From NCBI GenBank assembly GCA_947474995.1, contig CANJNJ010000025.1, positions 1-45,334 on the forward strand: a stretch of DNA of 45,334 nucleotides, given 5' to 3'. The notes beneath the pieces are model-generated. The model searched no databases. It saw only the letters and a program-made list of their open reading frames with translations, and was not told where the DNA came from. This DNA is from Opitutaceae bacterium (lineage in GTDB: Bacteria; Verrucomicrobiota; Verrucomicrobiia; Opitutales; Opitutaceae). Position numbers and translations under genes: made by a program. Of the stretch, positions 24,650 to 32,508 are shown in pieces. Position 1 is the first letter of the stretch. Each line of letters opens with the position of its first letter.

Positions 24650-26200
24650 ATGAATTCCCTCCGCTGGCTCGATATCGCCGTCATCGTCATCTACATGGTG
24701 GCGATGCTCATGGTCGGCCGCTCGTTCGCCCGCCGCCAGACGTCGACCGAGGCTTATTTCGTGGCGAGCCGGTCCATCCCGTCCTGGGCCATGGGCGTGT
24801 CGATCTACGCTACGCTCATCACGAGCATCACCTTCATCGCCTATCCGGGTTCGGCGTATGCGGGCAACTGGTCCGAACTGGTTCCCGGTTTCATGGTCAT
24901 CGGCGTGCTGATTCTCACCGGCACCGTCATCATCCCGTTTTTCCGGCACGCGATTGGGATGAGCCTCTACGAATATTTTCAAAAACGCTTCGGTTATCCC
25001 GCCCGGGCCTACAGCGCTTTCGCGTTCGCCATGGGTCATTTTTCGAAAATGGGCTTCGTGTTCTACACGCTCGCGATCACGGTCAGCAGCATGACGGGCT
25101 GGAACATCTACTTCGTCATGGTTGGGACAGGTGCCGTCACGATTTATTACACCGTCATCGGCGGCATGGAGGCGGTCATCTGGACGGACGTCATCCAGGG
25201 ATTCATCAAGGTGCTCGGCATCGTCGTCTGTCTGGGCTGGCTCTTCGTCAACATGCCCGGCGGCATCGGCGCGGCCTTCGAACTGGCCGCGGCGAAGCAC
25301 AAATTCAGCCTGGGCTCCACGTCCTTCGATTTGACGAACAAGGCCAGCATCTGGGTGATGTCGCTCTACGGGTTTTTCTTTTACCTGCAGAAATACGCGG
25401 CCGACCAGACGCTGGGGCAGCGCTATCTCATCGCGAAGACCGATCGGGACGCGATCAAAGGCGTGGCCCTCGGTGCGCTGCTCTGCGTGCCGGCGTGGGT
25501 GCTCTTCATGCTCATCGGCACGCTGGTCTGGGCCTATTATCAGCTCTCGCACGAGGTGCTGCCGGCGTTCGTCGACAAGCCCGACAAAATCTTTCCCTAT
25601 TTTCTCACCACCAAGATTCCCCCGGGGCTGGCCGGACTCTTCATGGCGGCGCTGTTCTCCGCGGCGATGTCGATGCTGTCGTCGGATTTGAACTGCCTCT
25701 CGGTCGTCGGTGTCGAGGACTACTATCGCAAGTTGCGGCCCAACACGACGGACACGCACCGGCTCTTCGTCGGCAAGCTCATCGTCGGCATTTGCGGCGT
25801 GCTCGCCGTGCTCGTGGCCGTCATCATCGCGTGGAAATCCGAGCGCGTGCTTTCGTTCTGGTTCACGACGTCGTCCATTGTCGGCGGCGGCCTCGCCGGC
25901 CTTTTCCTGCTGGCCTTCCTCTTCCCCCGCGCGAACAAGCAGGGCGCCATCATCGGCATTGCGGCCTGCCTCATCTTCACGACCGTCGCGACACTGACCA
26001 CGGGCAAGGACCGCGTGCTCGACCTCGGCCGGTTCAACTTCCCCTGGGCCAGCGTGATGATCGGCGTCGTGGCGCATCTCGTCCTCGTCGTCTTCGGCTA
26101 CCTCGGGAGCCTCGCGTTCCTCCGCAATGCCGTGCCGGCGCGGAATATGACGCTCTGGGGCTGGCTCGACCATCGCCGGCAGCCACCTCCGGCGTCATGA
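24650..26200 (+). CDS. Sodium/solute symporter family protein
   Basis: A 516-residue inner-membrane transporter of the sodium:solute symporter family (SSS/SLC5), importing a sugar, sugar acid or similar solute with Na+. About 13-14 hydrophobic helices are visible, starting at LDIAVIVIYMVAMLMVGRSF. Family features: TSTEAYFVASRSIPSWAMG after helix 1, GWNIYFVMVGTGAVTIYYTV, GMEAVIWTDVIQGFIKVLG, and AGLFMAALFSAAMSMLSSDL with the conserved serines near the sodium site. It follows the sulfatase gene by 73 bp on the same strand and is probably the inner-membrane importer for the sugar released by the sulfatases. No Shine-Dalgarno precedes the start; a tandem repeat sits there instead. Confidence 0.93.
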   Translation: MNSLRWLDIAVIVIYMVAMLMVGRSFARRQTSTEAYFVASRSIPSWAMGVSIYATLITSITFIAYPGSAYAGNWSELVPGFMVIGVLILTGTVIIPFFRHAIGMSLYEYFQKRFGYPARAYSAFAFAMGHFSKMGFVFYTLAITVSSMTGWNIYFVMVGTGAVTIYYTVIGGMEAVIWTDVIQGFIKVLGIVVCLGWLFVNMPGGIGAAFELAAAKHKFSLGSTSFDLTNKASIWVMSLYGFFFYLQKYAADQTLGQRYLIAKTDRDAIKGVALGALLCVPAWVLFMLIGTLVWAYYQLSHEVLPAFVDKPDKIFPYFLTTKIPPGLAGLFMAALFSAAMSMLSSDLNCLSVVGVEDYYRKLRPNTTDTHRLFVGKLIVGICGVLAVLVAVIIAWKSERVLSFWFTTSSIVGGGLAGLFLLAFLFPRANKQGAIIGIAACLIFTTVATLTTGKDRVLDLGRFNFPWASVMIGVVAHLVLVVFGYLGSLAFLRNAVPARNMTLWGWLDHRRQPPPAS

Positions 26201-26480
26201 ACTCGGCCGCGCGCAGTGCTGCTGCTTGGGGTGGCGCTCGCGGCGTCGGGCCGGGCCGACACCCACCATCCCTTCGCATCCGTATCGCCGCGCCGCCGCT
26301 TGATGCGGTTGAAGAGCGACTCATCGCCGAGTTGGTGCGCCACACGGTCGCCCTGGCCAAGGCACCTCCATGAGCCGGCATTGCCTTCGCCATTGCGCGC
26401 GGTCGGGCGTTGCCCGGATCTTTGCGTTTCAGTTTCAGCAGGTCCCGCGGCATCCCCACGTTCCCAAGCCGGAACGAGGC
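26201..26480. other. Non-coding or decayed stretch after the symporter gene
   Basis: No intact gene. A plus-strand frame from about 26214 reads VLLLGVALAASGRADTHHP, which looks like a signal peptide; a neighbouring frame then reads LDAVEERLIAELVRHTVALA. This could be a frameshifted remnant of a small exported protein, but I cannot identify it. Confidence 0.3.
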
Positions 26481-26483
26481 AAT

Positions 26484-26568
26484 GGAAGGTGGAGCCCGTT
26501 GTCCCCAACGGGCTGACGTGAGAGCGCACAATCCCAAAACCCGATGAGGACATCGGGTTCCACCTTTC
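26484..26568. repeat. REP-like paired palindromes (GGTGGA-CCCG family)
   Basis: The left arm is GGAAGGTGGAGCCCGTTG, then TCCC, then CAACGGGCT (26484-26514). The right arm is AACCCGATGAGGACATCGGG then TTCCACCTTTC (26538-26568). The outer GGTGGA/TCCACC pair and each inner stem are self-complementary. Inner stem sequences differ between arms (CCCGTTG against CCCGATG), but each pairs with itself, so the stem is under structural constraint. Confidence 0.75.
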
Positions 26569-26589
26569 TGTAGATTCGTTCGCGGAGAG

Positions 26590-26829
26590 AGAACCCACTC
26601 CGACGGCCTGGATACGGCTCAGGGCGAGGATCGCGTTGAGCGTGGGTCCGGCCTTGTCGTCCGCCGCGATGCGGCGGAGGTAAACCTGGACCACGCGCTC
26701 GGACGTGAGCCCGGCGTCATCGGCTTTTTGGAGTTCGAGGACCGCGGCGGTGGCGGGAAAGGACCCGAGGGACGAAAGGAACCCAAGGGTGGCAAAAACA
26801 ACGGAGACGCCCAGACGGTTTTCAGGGGT
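26590..26829 (-). pseudogene. Amidase-signature enzyme, N-terminal remnant
   Basis: Directly after the FGE stop, a minus-strand frame reads VVFATLGFLSSLGSFPATAA, then VLELQKADDAGLTSERVVQV and YLRRIAADDKAGPTLNAILA. This is the N-terminal pattern of secreted amidase-signature proteins (LVQAYLARI..YD..GP.LNAI), preceded by a hydrophobic export segment. The frame loses homology near 26600, and a REP-like element takes its place; the Ser-Ser-Lys catalytic core is absent. No clear start codon remains. The gene was therefore truncated, perhaps by the event that placed the repeat there. It would have been co-transcribed with the FGE gene. Confidence 0.55.
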
Positions 26830-27771
26830 TCACCCCTCACGCGCGCACCGGAAACCGAGATTGCTCGTCGAGCTGCCAGGCGTGTTGCTCGAGCGGGCGT
26901 CGGTCCGGTACCGGTTGCAGTAGCTCGCATGGCACAGGTACGAACCGCCGCGCATGACCCGCCGGTCGCCGGTGGCCGGGCCGGTGGGATCTTTCTTCGG
27001 GCTGTGGCGATAAGTGGCGGCGTCGAACCAGTCCCAGCACCATTCCCACACGTTGCCCGTCATCTGATAGAGGCCGTAGCCGTTCGCCCGGAAATTTTTC
27101 GCTGGGGCGGTTCCAAAGTAACCATCGGCGCACGAATTGTGGTCCGGAAACTGGCCCTGCCAGACATTCATGGCGTGGCGGCCGCCAGGCTCGAGCTCGT
27201 CGCCCCAGGGAAATTTTTCCTGCACCCGTCCGCCGCGGGCGGCGCATTCCCACTCCGCTTCCGTCGGCAGCCGCTTGCCCGCCCACGTCGCGTAGGCCAT
27301 GGCGTCGAACCAGGAAACCTGCACCACCGGATGCGACCAAATTTTTTTGATGTTGGAGGCCGGTCCTTCCGGATGCCGCCAGGTCGCGCCGTCGACGCGG
27401 CACCACCATTCGCTGCCGAGCACGCGCAAGCGGACGGCGGTCGCCTGCTGGGCCGCGGTCAGGTGGCCGAAAAACACGAAACTCCAGCCGAAGCGCTCCG
27501 CCTCGGTCTTGTAACCGGTGGCGTTGACGAACGCATTGAACTGCTCGTTGGTCACGCAGGTCGCATCCAGATAGAAGGGCGTGAGTTCGACCGCGTGCGC
27601 CGGGCCCTCCCCATCGGCGGCGAAGCCATAGGTGCCGTCGGTGCCCATCAGGAATTCCCCGCCGGGAATAAGCTGCATCCCCTCGACCGATCCGGCCCGC
27701 GCCCGCTGAAACCCACCGGTGGCCGGCGGAGTTTCCGCCGCGGGGTGGCCGGGAGCACAACAGGCTTTCAT
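26830..27771 (-). CDS. Formylglycine-generating enzyme (sulfatase maturase)
   Basis: A 313-residue oxygen- and copper-dependent formylglycine-generating enzyme, which converts the cysteine of the Cys-x-Pro-x-Arg motif in sulfatases into formylglycine. Landmarks: MQLIPGGEFLMGTDG (32-46), TNEQFNAFVNATGYKTEAE (74-92), WSHPVVQVSWFDAMAYATWA (145-164), KRLPTEAEWECAARGG (166-181), GNVWEWCWDWF (239-249) and the active-site pair C280 and C285 in GGSYLCHASYCNRYR, ending in the standard NLGFRCAREG. There is no export signal, so it acts in the cytoplasm on nascent sulfatases. Both sulfatases in this window have a cysteine-type site and are likely clients. The upstream flank carries a fragment of a second FGE gene. 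This is the only FGE here with an intact active site. Confidence 0.95.
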   Translation of the reverse strand: MKACCAPGHPAAETPPATGGFQRARAGSVEGMQLIPGGEFLMGTDGTYGFAADGEGPAHAVELTPFYLDATCVTNEQFNAFVNATGYKTEAERFGWSFVFFGHLTAAQQATAVRLRVLGSEWWCRVDGATWRHPEGPASNIKKIWSHPVVQVSWFDAMAYATWAGKRLPTEAEWECAARGGRVQEKFPWGDELEPGGRHAMNVWQGQFPDHNSCADGYFGTAPAKNFRANGYGLYQMTGNVWEWCWDWFDAATYRHSPKKDPTGPATGDRRVMRGGSYLCHASYCNRYRTDARSSNTPGSSTSNLGFRCAREG

Positions 27772-27777
27772 CCGCCG

Positions 27778-27915
27778 TCAGGCTTCACGGGCCGAACCAA
27801 ACCGCAAATCGGAAACACCCGGTTGGGCTGCGGCGAGGTGACCGAAAAACACGCAGCTCCAGCTGCCGCGCTCCGCCCATGAAGCTCCCGTCGAAGAATG
27901 TTTTGGTGACGCCGC
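27778..27915 (-). pseudogene. Fragment of a second FGE-type gene
   Basis: On the minus strand, a frame ending at a TGA at 27778-27780 reads TGASWAERGSWSCVFFGHLA then AAQPGVSDLRF. It aligns with TGYKTEAERFGWSFVFFGHL and TAAQQATAV of the intact FGE next door (residues 85-113). Just upstream, in a neighbouring frame, VTKTFFDGSF matches VTNEQFNAFV. The rest of the domain, including the cysteines, is missing. It is a frameshifted relic, probably of a tandem duplicate, lying between the FGE and kdgT genes. Confidence 0.6.
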
Positions 27916-27921
27916 TCAGCG

Positions 27922-28887
27922 TTACCCGGTCGCGGAAGCCTGCGGCGCGAAGCGTCGGGCGTAGAGGGCCGTCAGGATGGGAACCGCCAAGGACGTCACG
28001 ATCATTGACGAAGCGACCAAGGCGGTGGCCGCCGCGGCCACGCTGGCAAACTGCGGATACATTTGGGCGAGGATCATCGGATTCGCGACGGCCGCTCCTG
28101 CGGTCGAGGAAGCCGCCAGCCCGGCGGTGCCATTGCCGCCCCCGAGCCATCGGTCGGCGAAGATCAAGGGCAGCCCGGTAACCACGATGACAATGGCCCC
28201 CAAGATGACGCCCAGCAGGCCGGTCTGGACGATCACCGCGAGATTGATCGTGCTGCCCAACGCGAAACCAAAGAAGGGAATCATGACCTGGACGCAGCGG
28301 CCGAAAAATTCGCGGAGATCCGCGTCCAAGTTGCCGAGGGAAAAACCGACCAAGAAAGGCAGGGCCGCGCCCACGAAAAGTTGCGGCTCAAAACTCGCGA
28401 CCCCGGTGGACCCGAGGATGGTCATCGTCACGAGCGGGCCGGATTCGACGGACATGAGGATGAACGCCCCCGCCTCCTCCTTCTTGCCGTATTGGTTCAT
28501 CAGGCTCGCGTAGAGGCCGGCGTTGGTCATGTCCATCGCCGAGACGAGGGCGAGCGTGGAGAGCCCGGCCAGCAGACCGGTGGTGATACCGTGCTCCGGT
28601 ATCAGGTGTCCGGCCACGACCGCGACCAACCACGCGACGGCGATCTTGGTGAGGACGAGCGTGCCGGATTTGCGCAGCACGACGGCCGAGGCGCGGAGGT
28701 TGATCGTGGCCCCGATGCAAAAAAACCAGATGGCGAGGATCGGGACGGCCCCGGAGACCAGGCCGTTCGTAAACGAGCCGAAATATTTTCCGGTATTGGG
28801 CGCCACCGTATGCAGCACGGCACCGGCGAACAGGGGAACGAGCATCAGGCCGCCGGGAATACGGTCGATGGTGGATTTGATTTTCAT
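27922..28887 (-). CDS. kdgT: 2-keto-3-deoxygluconate permease-type transporter
   Basis: A 321-residue inner-membrane protein of the KdgT family, which imports 2-keto-3-deoxy-D-gluconate, an intermediate of pectin and alginate breakdown, with protons. It opens with [20 protein letters not shown], the characteristic family start, and has about ten hydrophobic helices including [51 protein letters not shown] and [15 protein letters not shown]. Length fits the family. The start at 28887 matches the family N terminus better than the upstream one. It points to uronic-acid-containing polymers as a food source, in line with the sulfatases. It reads towards the FGE gene and may share its message. Confidence 0.93.
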   Translation of the reverse strand: MKIKSTIDRIPGGLMLVPLFAGAVLHTVAPNTGKYFGSFTNGLVSGAVPILAIWFFCIGATINLRASAVVLRKSGTLVLTKIAVAWLVAVVAGHLIPEHGITTGLLAGLSTLALVSAMDMTNAGLYASLMNQYGKKEEAGAFILMSVESGPLVTMTILGSTGVASFEPQLFVGAALPFLVGFSLGNLDADLREFFGRCVQVMIPFFGFALGSTINLAVIVQTGLLGVILGAIVIVVTGLPLIFADRWLGGGNGTAGLAASSTAGAAVANPMILAQMYPQFASVAAAATALVASSMIVTSLAVPILTALYARRFAPQASATG

Positions 28888-29102
28888 GGGAAATTGGGGC
28901 ACGGCTTTCCGCGTCGCAAAAGGGAAGCGGGCGGCGAGGTCATAGCAAGAATCGAGAAGAAATCCGGGACCATCGAATTTGCGCCAACCAAGTTGTGGGA
29001 GTCGGCGCCGGCTCCGATCGGCCCGATGCGCCTTTTGCCGCTGAAAATGTAAGGCTGCCTCGATTCTCGCTCTGACCCCTTTTTCGGCCTCGGTGGGCTA
29101 TC

Positions 29103-29131
29103 GTGGCCCGCTTCGAGAGAAGCGGGATAGG
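29103..29131 (+). repeat. REP-like hairpin with CGAGAG loop, copy 2
   Basis: GTGGCCCGCTT, loop CGAGAG, AAGCGGGATAGG. The stem is identical to the copy at 13380. It lies between the divergent kdgT and esterase genes, in the esterase leader. Confidence 0.75.
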
Positions 29132-29288
29132 AATCGAAAATACCGATCCCCGACCGCTATGCCCACCCGGCAACCCTTCCCTTGACCGGCTCGAAATTCT
29201 TGCAAGCTTTCCGTCATCCCCGCGCGGTCCGGCCAGCATTCGTCCCCTTCGGTTCGAAGGCGCCACCGATTCCCCGCCCAAAAAAACC

Positions 29289-30218
29289 ATGACGACCCCG
29301 TTCCTTCGCCCGTCCGCCCTCGCCGCGTTCAGCCTTCTGGCCCTTGGCGTCGCCCTCGCTCCCCAGCTGGGCGCTGCCGAACCGGCGCCGGCCGCCAAAA
29401 CTCCCGCGGCCACCCCAGCCCCGCGCGGCCCGGTTCTCCTGCTCTGGCCCAACGGCGCCCCGGGTTCGGAAGGAAAAACCGCGGCCGAAAAGACCGATGA
29501 GCGCGGCTTCGTTTCCTCGATTCATCAGCCCTCCCTCACGGTGTATCTCCCCGCCCCGGGCCAGGCCACGGGCGCAGCGGTGCTCGTGATCCCGGGCGGC
29601 GGCCACCGCTTTCTCGCCATCGATCACGAAGGCTACAATGTCGGCGCCTGGCTCGCGGCCCACGGCATCGCGGGCTTCGTCCTCAAGCACCGGCTCGCCC
29701 GCGAGGAAGGCTCCACCTACAAGATCGAGGTCGAGTCCCTGCAGGACACCGAGCGCGCGATGCGGCTCATCCGCAGCCGGGCCGCGGAGTGGAAGGTCGA
29801 CCCCGCGCGCCTTGGAGCGATGGGATTTTCCGCCGGCGGCGAGTTGGTCGCGTTGATTGGCATGCGCCCGGGAAACGGCGCGCCCGACGCCGCCGACCCG
29901 ATCGATCGGCTGAGCGCCAGGCCCGCGTTCCAGGCGATGATCTATCCGGGCAACTCGAAGGCGATTCTCCCGACGAAAGATTCGCCGCCGGTTTTTCTCG
30001 CCTGCGGCTACAAGGATCGCACCGACATCGCCGAGGGTCTGGCGGACGTCTATCTGCGTTTCAAGCGCGCGGGCGTGCCGGCGGAGCTGCACATCTTCGG
30101 GGAAATCGGCCACGGCTTCGGGCTGCGCGCCACCACCCCGCCGCCCGCCGGCGACTGGCCGCTGCGTTTTCAGGATTGGATGCGCGCGAGCGGATTTTTG
30201 CAGCCGGCCAAACCCTGA
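29289..30218 (+). CDS. Exported alpha/beta-hydrolase (esterase/acetyl xylan esterase-like)
   Basis: A 309-residue exported alpha/beta-hydrolase. A signal peptide (AAFSLLALGVALAPQLGAA) and a proline/alanine-rich linker (33-46) precede the catalytic domain. Visible catalytic residues: S181 in the nucleophile elbow GFSAGG, D243 in CGYKDR and H275 in EIGHGFG, with the oxyanion strand VLVIPGGGHR (99-107). The closest families I know are BD-FAE/acetyl-xylan-esterase-like and dienelactone-hydrolase-like enzymes, which remove acetyl or feruloyl groups from plant or algal polysaccharides. It is divergent from kdgT, consistent with a role in polysaccharide deacylation. The ATG at 29289 is chosen because it directly starts the signal peptide. 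Confidence 0.88.
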   Translation: MTTPFLRPSALAAFSLLALGVALAPQLGAAEPAPAAKTPAATPAPRGPVLLLWPNGAPGSEGKTAAEKTDERGFVSSIHQPSLTVYLPAPGQATGAAVLVIPGGGHRFLAIDHEGYNVGAWLAAHGIAGFVLKHRLAREEGSTYKIEVESLQDTERAMRLIRSRAAEWKVDPARLGAMGFSAGGELVALIGMRPGNGAPDAADPIDRLSARPAFQAMIYPGNSKAILPTKDSPPVFLACGYKDRTDIAEGLADVYLRFKRAGVPAELHIFGEIGHGFGLRATTPPPAGDWPLRFQDWMRASGFLQPAKP

Positions 30219-30618
30219 CGAATTCCGCGCGCGGGGAGTGTCGAGGCACCCGGACCAGTAGACGTCAAAGCCCGCGGATGGGCGCGGGCGGACAAGCTCG
30301 ACGAAGGAAACCATGAGCCCTGGCCGCGGCCTTCCGGGCCCGACGCCAGCCGCCACTTCACCCAGCCAGCTTGTATGATATTTGTCATACAAATGCGCCC
30401 CCTTCGGCTGCCCAGCTGGCGGTGAGGCCCAGTCGGACGCGGCCGGAATTGGCCTGCCAAGCGCGGGCCCCATCGGCCTCGCTCGGGGCCTGGGCCGACC
30501 AGACGGGAAGCGGGACGGATGGGCAAAATACCGACTGTGCCGCCCTACCAGGCCGCCCGCTGACGCGCTCGCGAGTTGCCATTCGGCGATCGGTATTCGA
30601 CCTTGGGCGTTCACCGCC
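30219..30618. other. Intergenic stretch between esterase and sufU
   Basis: Four hundred bases without a supported gene. The only outstanding feature is the AT-rich palindrome at 30371-30394. I saw no clear terminator after the esterase gene. Confidence 0.5.
30371..30394. promoter_or_regulatory. AT-rich nested palindrome, candidate operator
   Basis: TTGTATGA (30371-30378) and TCATACAA (30385-30392) form an 8-bp perfect inverted repeat with a 6-bp spacer. Overlapping it, ATTTGT (30380-30385) and ACAAAT (30389-30394) form a second repeat with a 3-bp spacer. It is an AT-rich island in very GC-rich DNA, and includes TATGAT, a good -10 match. The TTGT...ACAA arms resemble GntR/FadR-type operators; the regulator is not in this window. 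Confidence 0.5.
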
Positions 30619-31074
30619 ATGTCCAGCGATCTCTCCGACCTCTACCAACAGGTCATTCTCGACCACAACAAACGTCCGCGCAACCGCGGCAAGCTGCCGA
30701 CCGCCAATCGCGTGGCCCATGGCGACAACCCGTCGTGTGGTGACCAGTGCAACGTCTACCTGCGGCTCGAGGGGGACAAGATCGCCGATATTTCATTCGA
30801 CGGCTCGGGCTGCGCCATCTCCCAGGCCAGTGCCTCGCTCATGACGACCCAAGTCAAAGGCAAGACGGCGGCCGAGGCCGAGGCCCTCTTCAAGCAATTC
30901 CACGAAATCGTGACGACCGGCAAAGAGCCGGAGGAAATCAGCGACCTCGGGGCTTTCGCCGGCGTGCACCTGTTTCCCGCGCGGATCAAATGCGCCACGC
31001 TCGGCTGGCATGCCGCCCTCAACGCCCTGCACGGCGACGCCGCGCCGCTCACGACCGAGAGCCACCTGGATTAA
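30619..31074 (+). CDS. sufU: SufU-type iron-sulfur cluster assembly protein
   Basis: A 151-residue protein of the IscU/SufU family. In SufU systems it binds zinc and accepts persulfide sulfur from the partner cysteine desulfurase for iron-sulfur cluster building in the cytoplasm. The ligands are present: C40 and D42 in NPSCGDQC, C65 in FDGSGCAISQ and C125 in RIKCATLGWHA. The insert between the second and third cysteines (about 80-120) is the SufU hallmark and is absent from IscU. It is followed 23 bp later by sufS, an operon arrangement expected for SufU. The start at 30619 matches the family N terminus (DLSDLYQQVILDHNKRPRN). Confidence 0.93.
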   Translation: MSSDLSDLYQQVILDHNKRPRNRGKLPTANRVAHGDNPSCGDQCNVYLRLEGDKIADISFDGSGCAISQASASLMTTQVKGKTAAEAEALFKQFHEIVTTGKEPEEISDLGAFAGVHLFPARIKCATLGWHAALNALHGDAAPLTTESHLD

Positions 31075-31097
31075 CGCGGGTGAACTCCCTTTCCGCT

Positions 31098-32351
31098 ATG
31101 GCAAACCCGGTATCCACTACGAACGCCGCGTGGCGCGGCGTTCGCGCTGACTTCCCCGCCCTGCACCAGCAGGTGAACGGCAAGCCGCTCGTCTATCTCG
31201 ACAACGCGGCCACCGCGCAGAAGCCGCAAGTCGTCATCGACACGCTCTCGCGTTTCTACGAGCGCGACAACGCGAACGTCCACCGCGGCCTGCACGCGTT
31301 GTCCAACCGCGCGACCGAGGCCTACGAGGGCGCCCGCAACCGCGTCGCAAAATTCCTCAACGCCGCCGATTCCGCCGAGATCATCTTTACCCGCGGCACC
31401 ACCGAATCGATCAACCTCGTCGCCGCGAGCTGGGGCGGCGCCAACCTGAAGCCGGGCGACGCGATCCTCCTGACCGAGATGGAGCACCACTCCAATCTCG
31501 TCCCGTGGCAGCTCATCGCCCGCCGGACCGGCGCGGCGCTGCGCTTTGTGCCGGTCTTGGGCGCCAACGCGGAGGGCGGGCTCGATCTGGCCGCCCTCGA
31601 TTCGCTGCTCACGCCCGACGTGAAGCTCTTCGCCTTCACCCACGTCTCGAATTCCCTCGGCGTGATCAATCCGGCGGCCGAGCTTTGCGCGAAAGCGCGG
31701 GCCAAAGGAATCATCACGGTCATCGACGGCGCCCAGTCGATCGGCCACATGCCGGTCGACGTCCGCGCGCTGGGTTGCGATTTCTACGCGTTCTCCGGCC
31801 ACAAGATGGCCGGGGTCACGGGCATCGGCGCGCTCTACGGCCGCCGCGCCCTGCTCGACGCGATGCCGCCCTGGCAGGGTGGCGGCGGCATGATTTCCGT
31901 CGTAGAGTTCCAGGAGAGCAAGTGGAAGCCGGCGCCGGAGCGCTTCGAGGCCGGCACGCCCAACTTTGCCGATGCGGTCGCGCTCGGCGCCGCGTGCGAC
32001 TATCTCGACGCCCTCGGTCGGCCCGAGATCGCACGGCACGACAACGCGCTGGCGCGTCTGGCCTACGACAAACTTTCCACGCTGCCCGAAATCCGGCTCC
32101 TCGGGCCGGTCGGCGAGCGCAGCGGACTCGTGAGCTTCGCCTTTCCCGGCGTGCACGCGCACGACATCGTGACGTTTGCCGACGAGGACGGCCTCGCCCT
32201 CCGCGGCGGTCACCACTGCAACCAGCCCCTGATGCACAAGCTCGGCCTCACCAGCACCACGCGGGCGAGTTTCTACGTGTACAACACCGCGGAGGAAATC
32301 GACATCCTGGTGGCGAGCCTGCGGCGGATTCTAAAATTTTTCGGAGCGTAG
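31098..32351 (+). CDS. sufS: Cysteine desulfurase, SufS type
   Basis: A 417-residue group II cysteine desulfurase, a PLP enzyme that takes sulfur from cysteine as a persulfide for iron-sulfur clusters. The PLP lysine is K236 (FSGHKMAGVTGIG); H130/H131 lie in the EMEHHSNLVPW motif; the persulfide cysteine is C374 (RGGHHCNQPLM) in the short loop typical of SufS. Other landmarks are YLDNAATAQKP and ANVHRGLHALSNRATEAYEG. It is downstream of sufU, its usual sulfur acceptor. The scaffold and ATPase genes sufBCD are not next to them; they could be upstream elsewhere. A REP pair begins 17 bp after the stop. Confidence 0.95.
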   Translation: MANPVSTTNAAWRGVRADFPALHQQVNGKPLVYLDNAATAQKPQVVIDTLSRFYERDNANVHRGLHALSNRATEAYEGARNRVAKFLNAADSAEIIFTRGTTESINLVAASWGGANLKPGDAILLTEMEHHSNLVPWQLIARRTGAALRFVPVLGANAEGGLDLAALDSLLTPDVKLFAFTHVSNSLGVINPAAELCAKARAKGIITVIDGAQSIGHMPVDVRALGCDFYAFSGHKMAGVTGIGALYGRRALLDAMPPWQGGGGMISVVEFQESKWKPAPERFEAGTPNFADAVALGAACDYLDALGRPEIARHDNALARLAYDKLSTLPEIRLLGPVGERSGLVSFAFPGVHAHDIVTFADEDGLALRGGHHCNQPLMHKLGLTSTTRASFYVYNTAEEIDILVASLRRILKFFGA

Positions 32352-32367
32352 ACTTGAGTTGGCTTGG

Positions 32368-32501
32368 GTTGGTAGTTCCGCCTTCAGGCGGAAGGTTGGA
32401 GGCATTTACTTCCTTTCGGTGCCCGGGACGGAAGGTTTGGTTGCCACCCCAATATTGGGGTCAAACCGGCCTTCATTCCGCCTGAAGGCGGAACTACGAA
32501 C
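32368..32501. repeat. REP pair of the TTCCGCC family, copy 5 (left flank of the RAYT gene)
   Basis: GTTGGTAG-TTCCGCCTTCAGGCGGAA at the left and TTCCGCCTGAAGGCGGAA-CTACGAAC at the right, facing inward, about 90 bp apart. The right palindrome ends 8 bp before the transposase start codon. Confidence 0.93.
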
Positions 32502-32508
32502 TCGGGCC

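Noticed and set aside
26034-26694. Minus-strand frames opposite the symporter's end and through the REP-like pair
   Set aside because: They cross a palindromic element and a clear plus-strand gene; only the amidase-like part near 26600-26820 has protein similarity.
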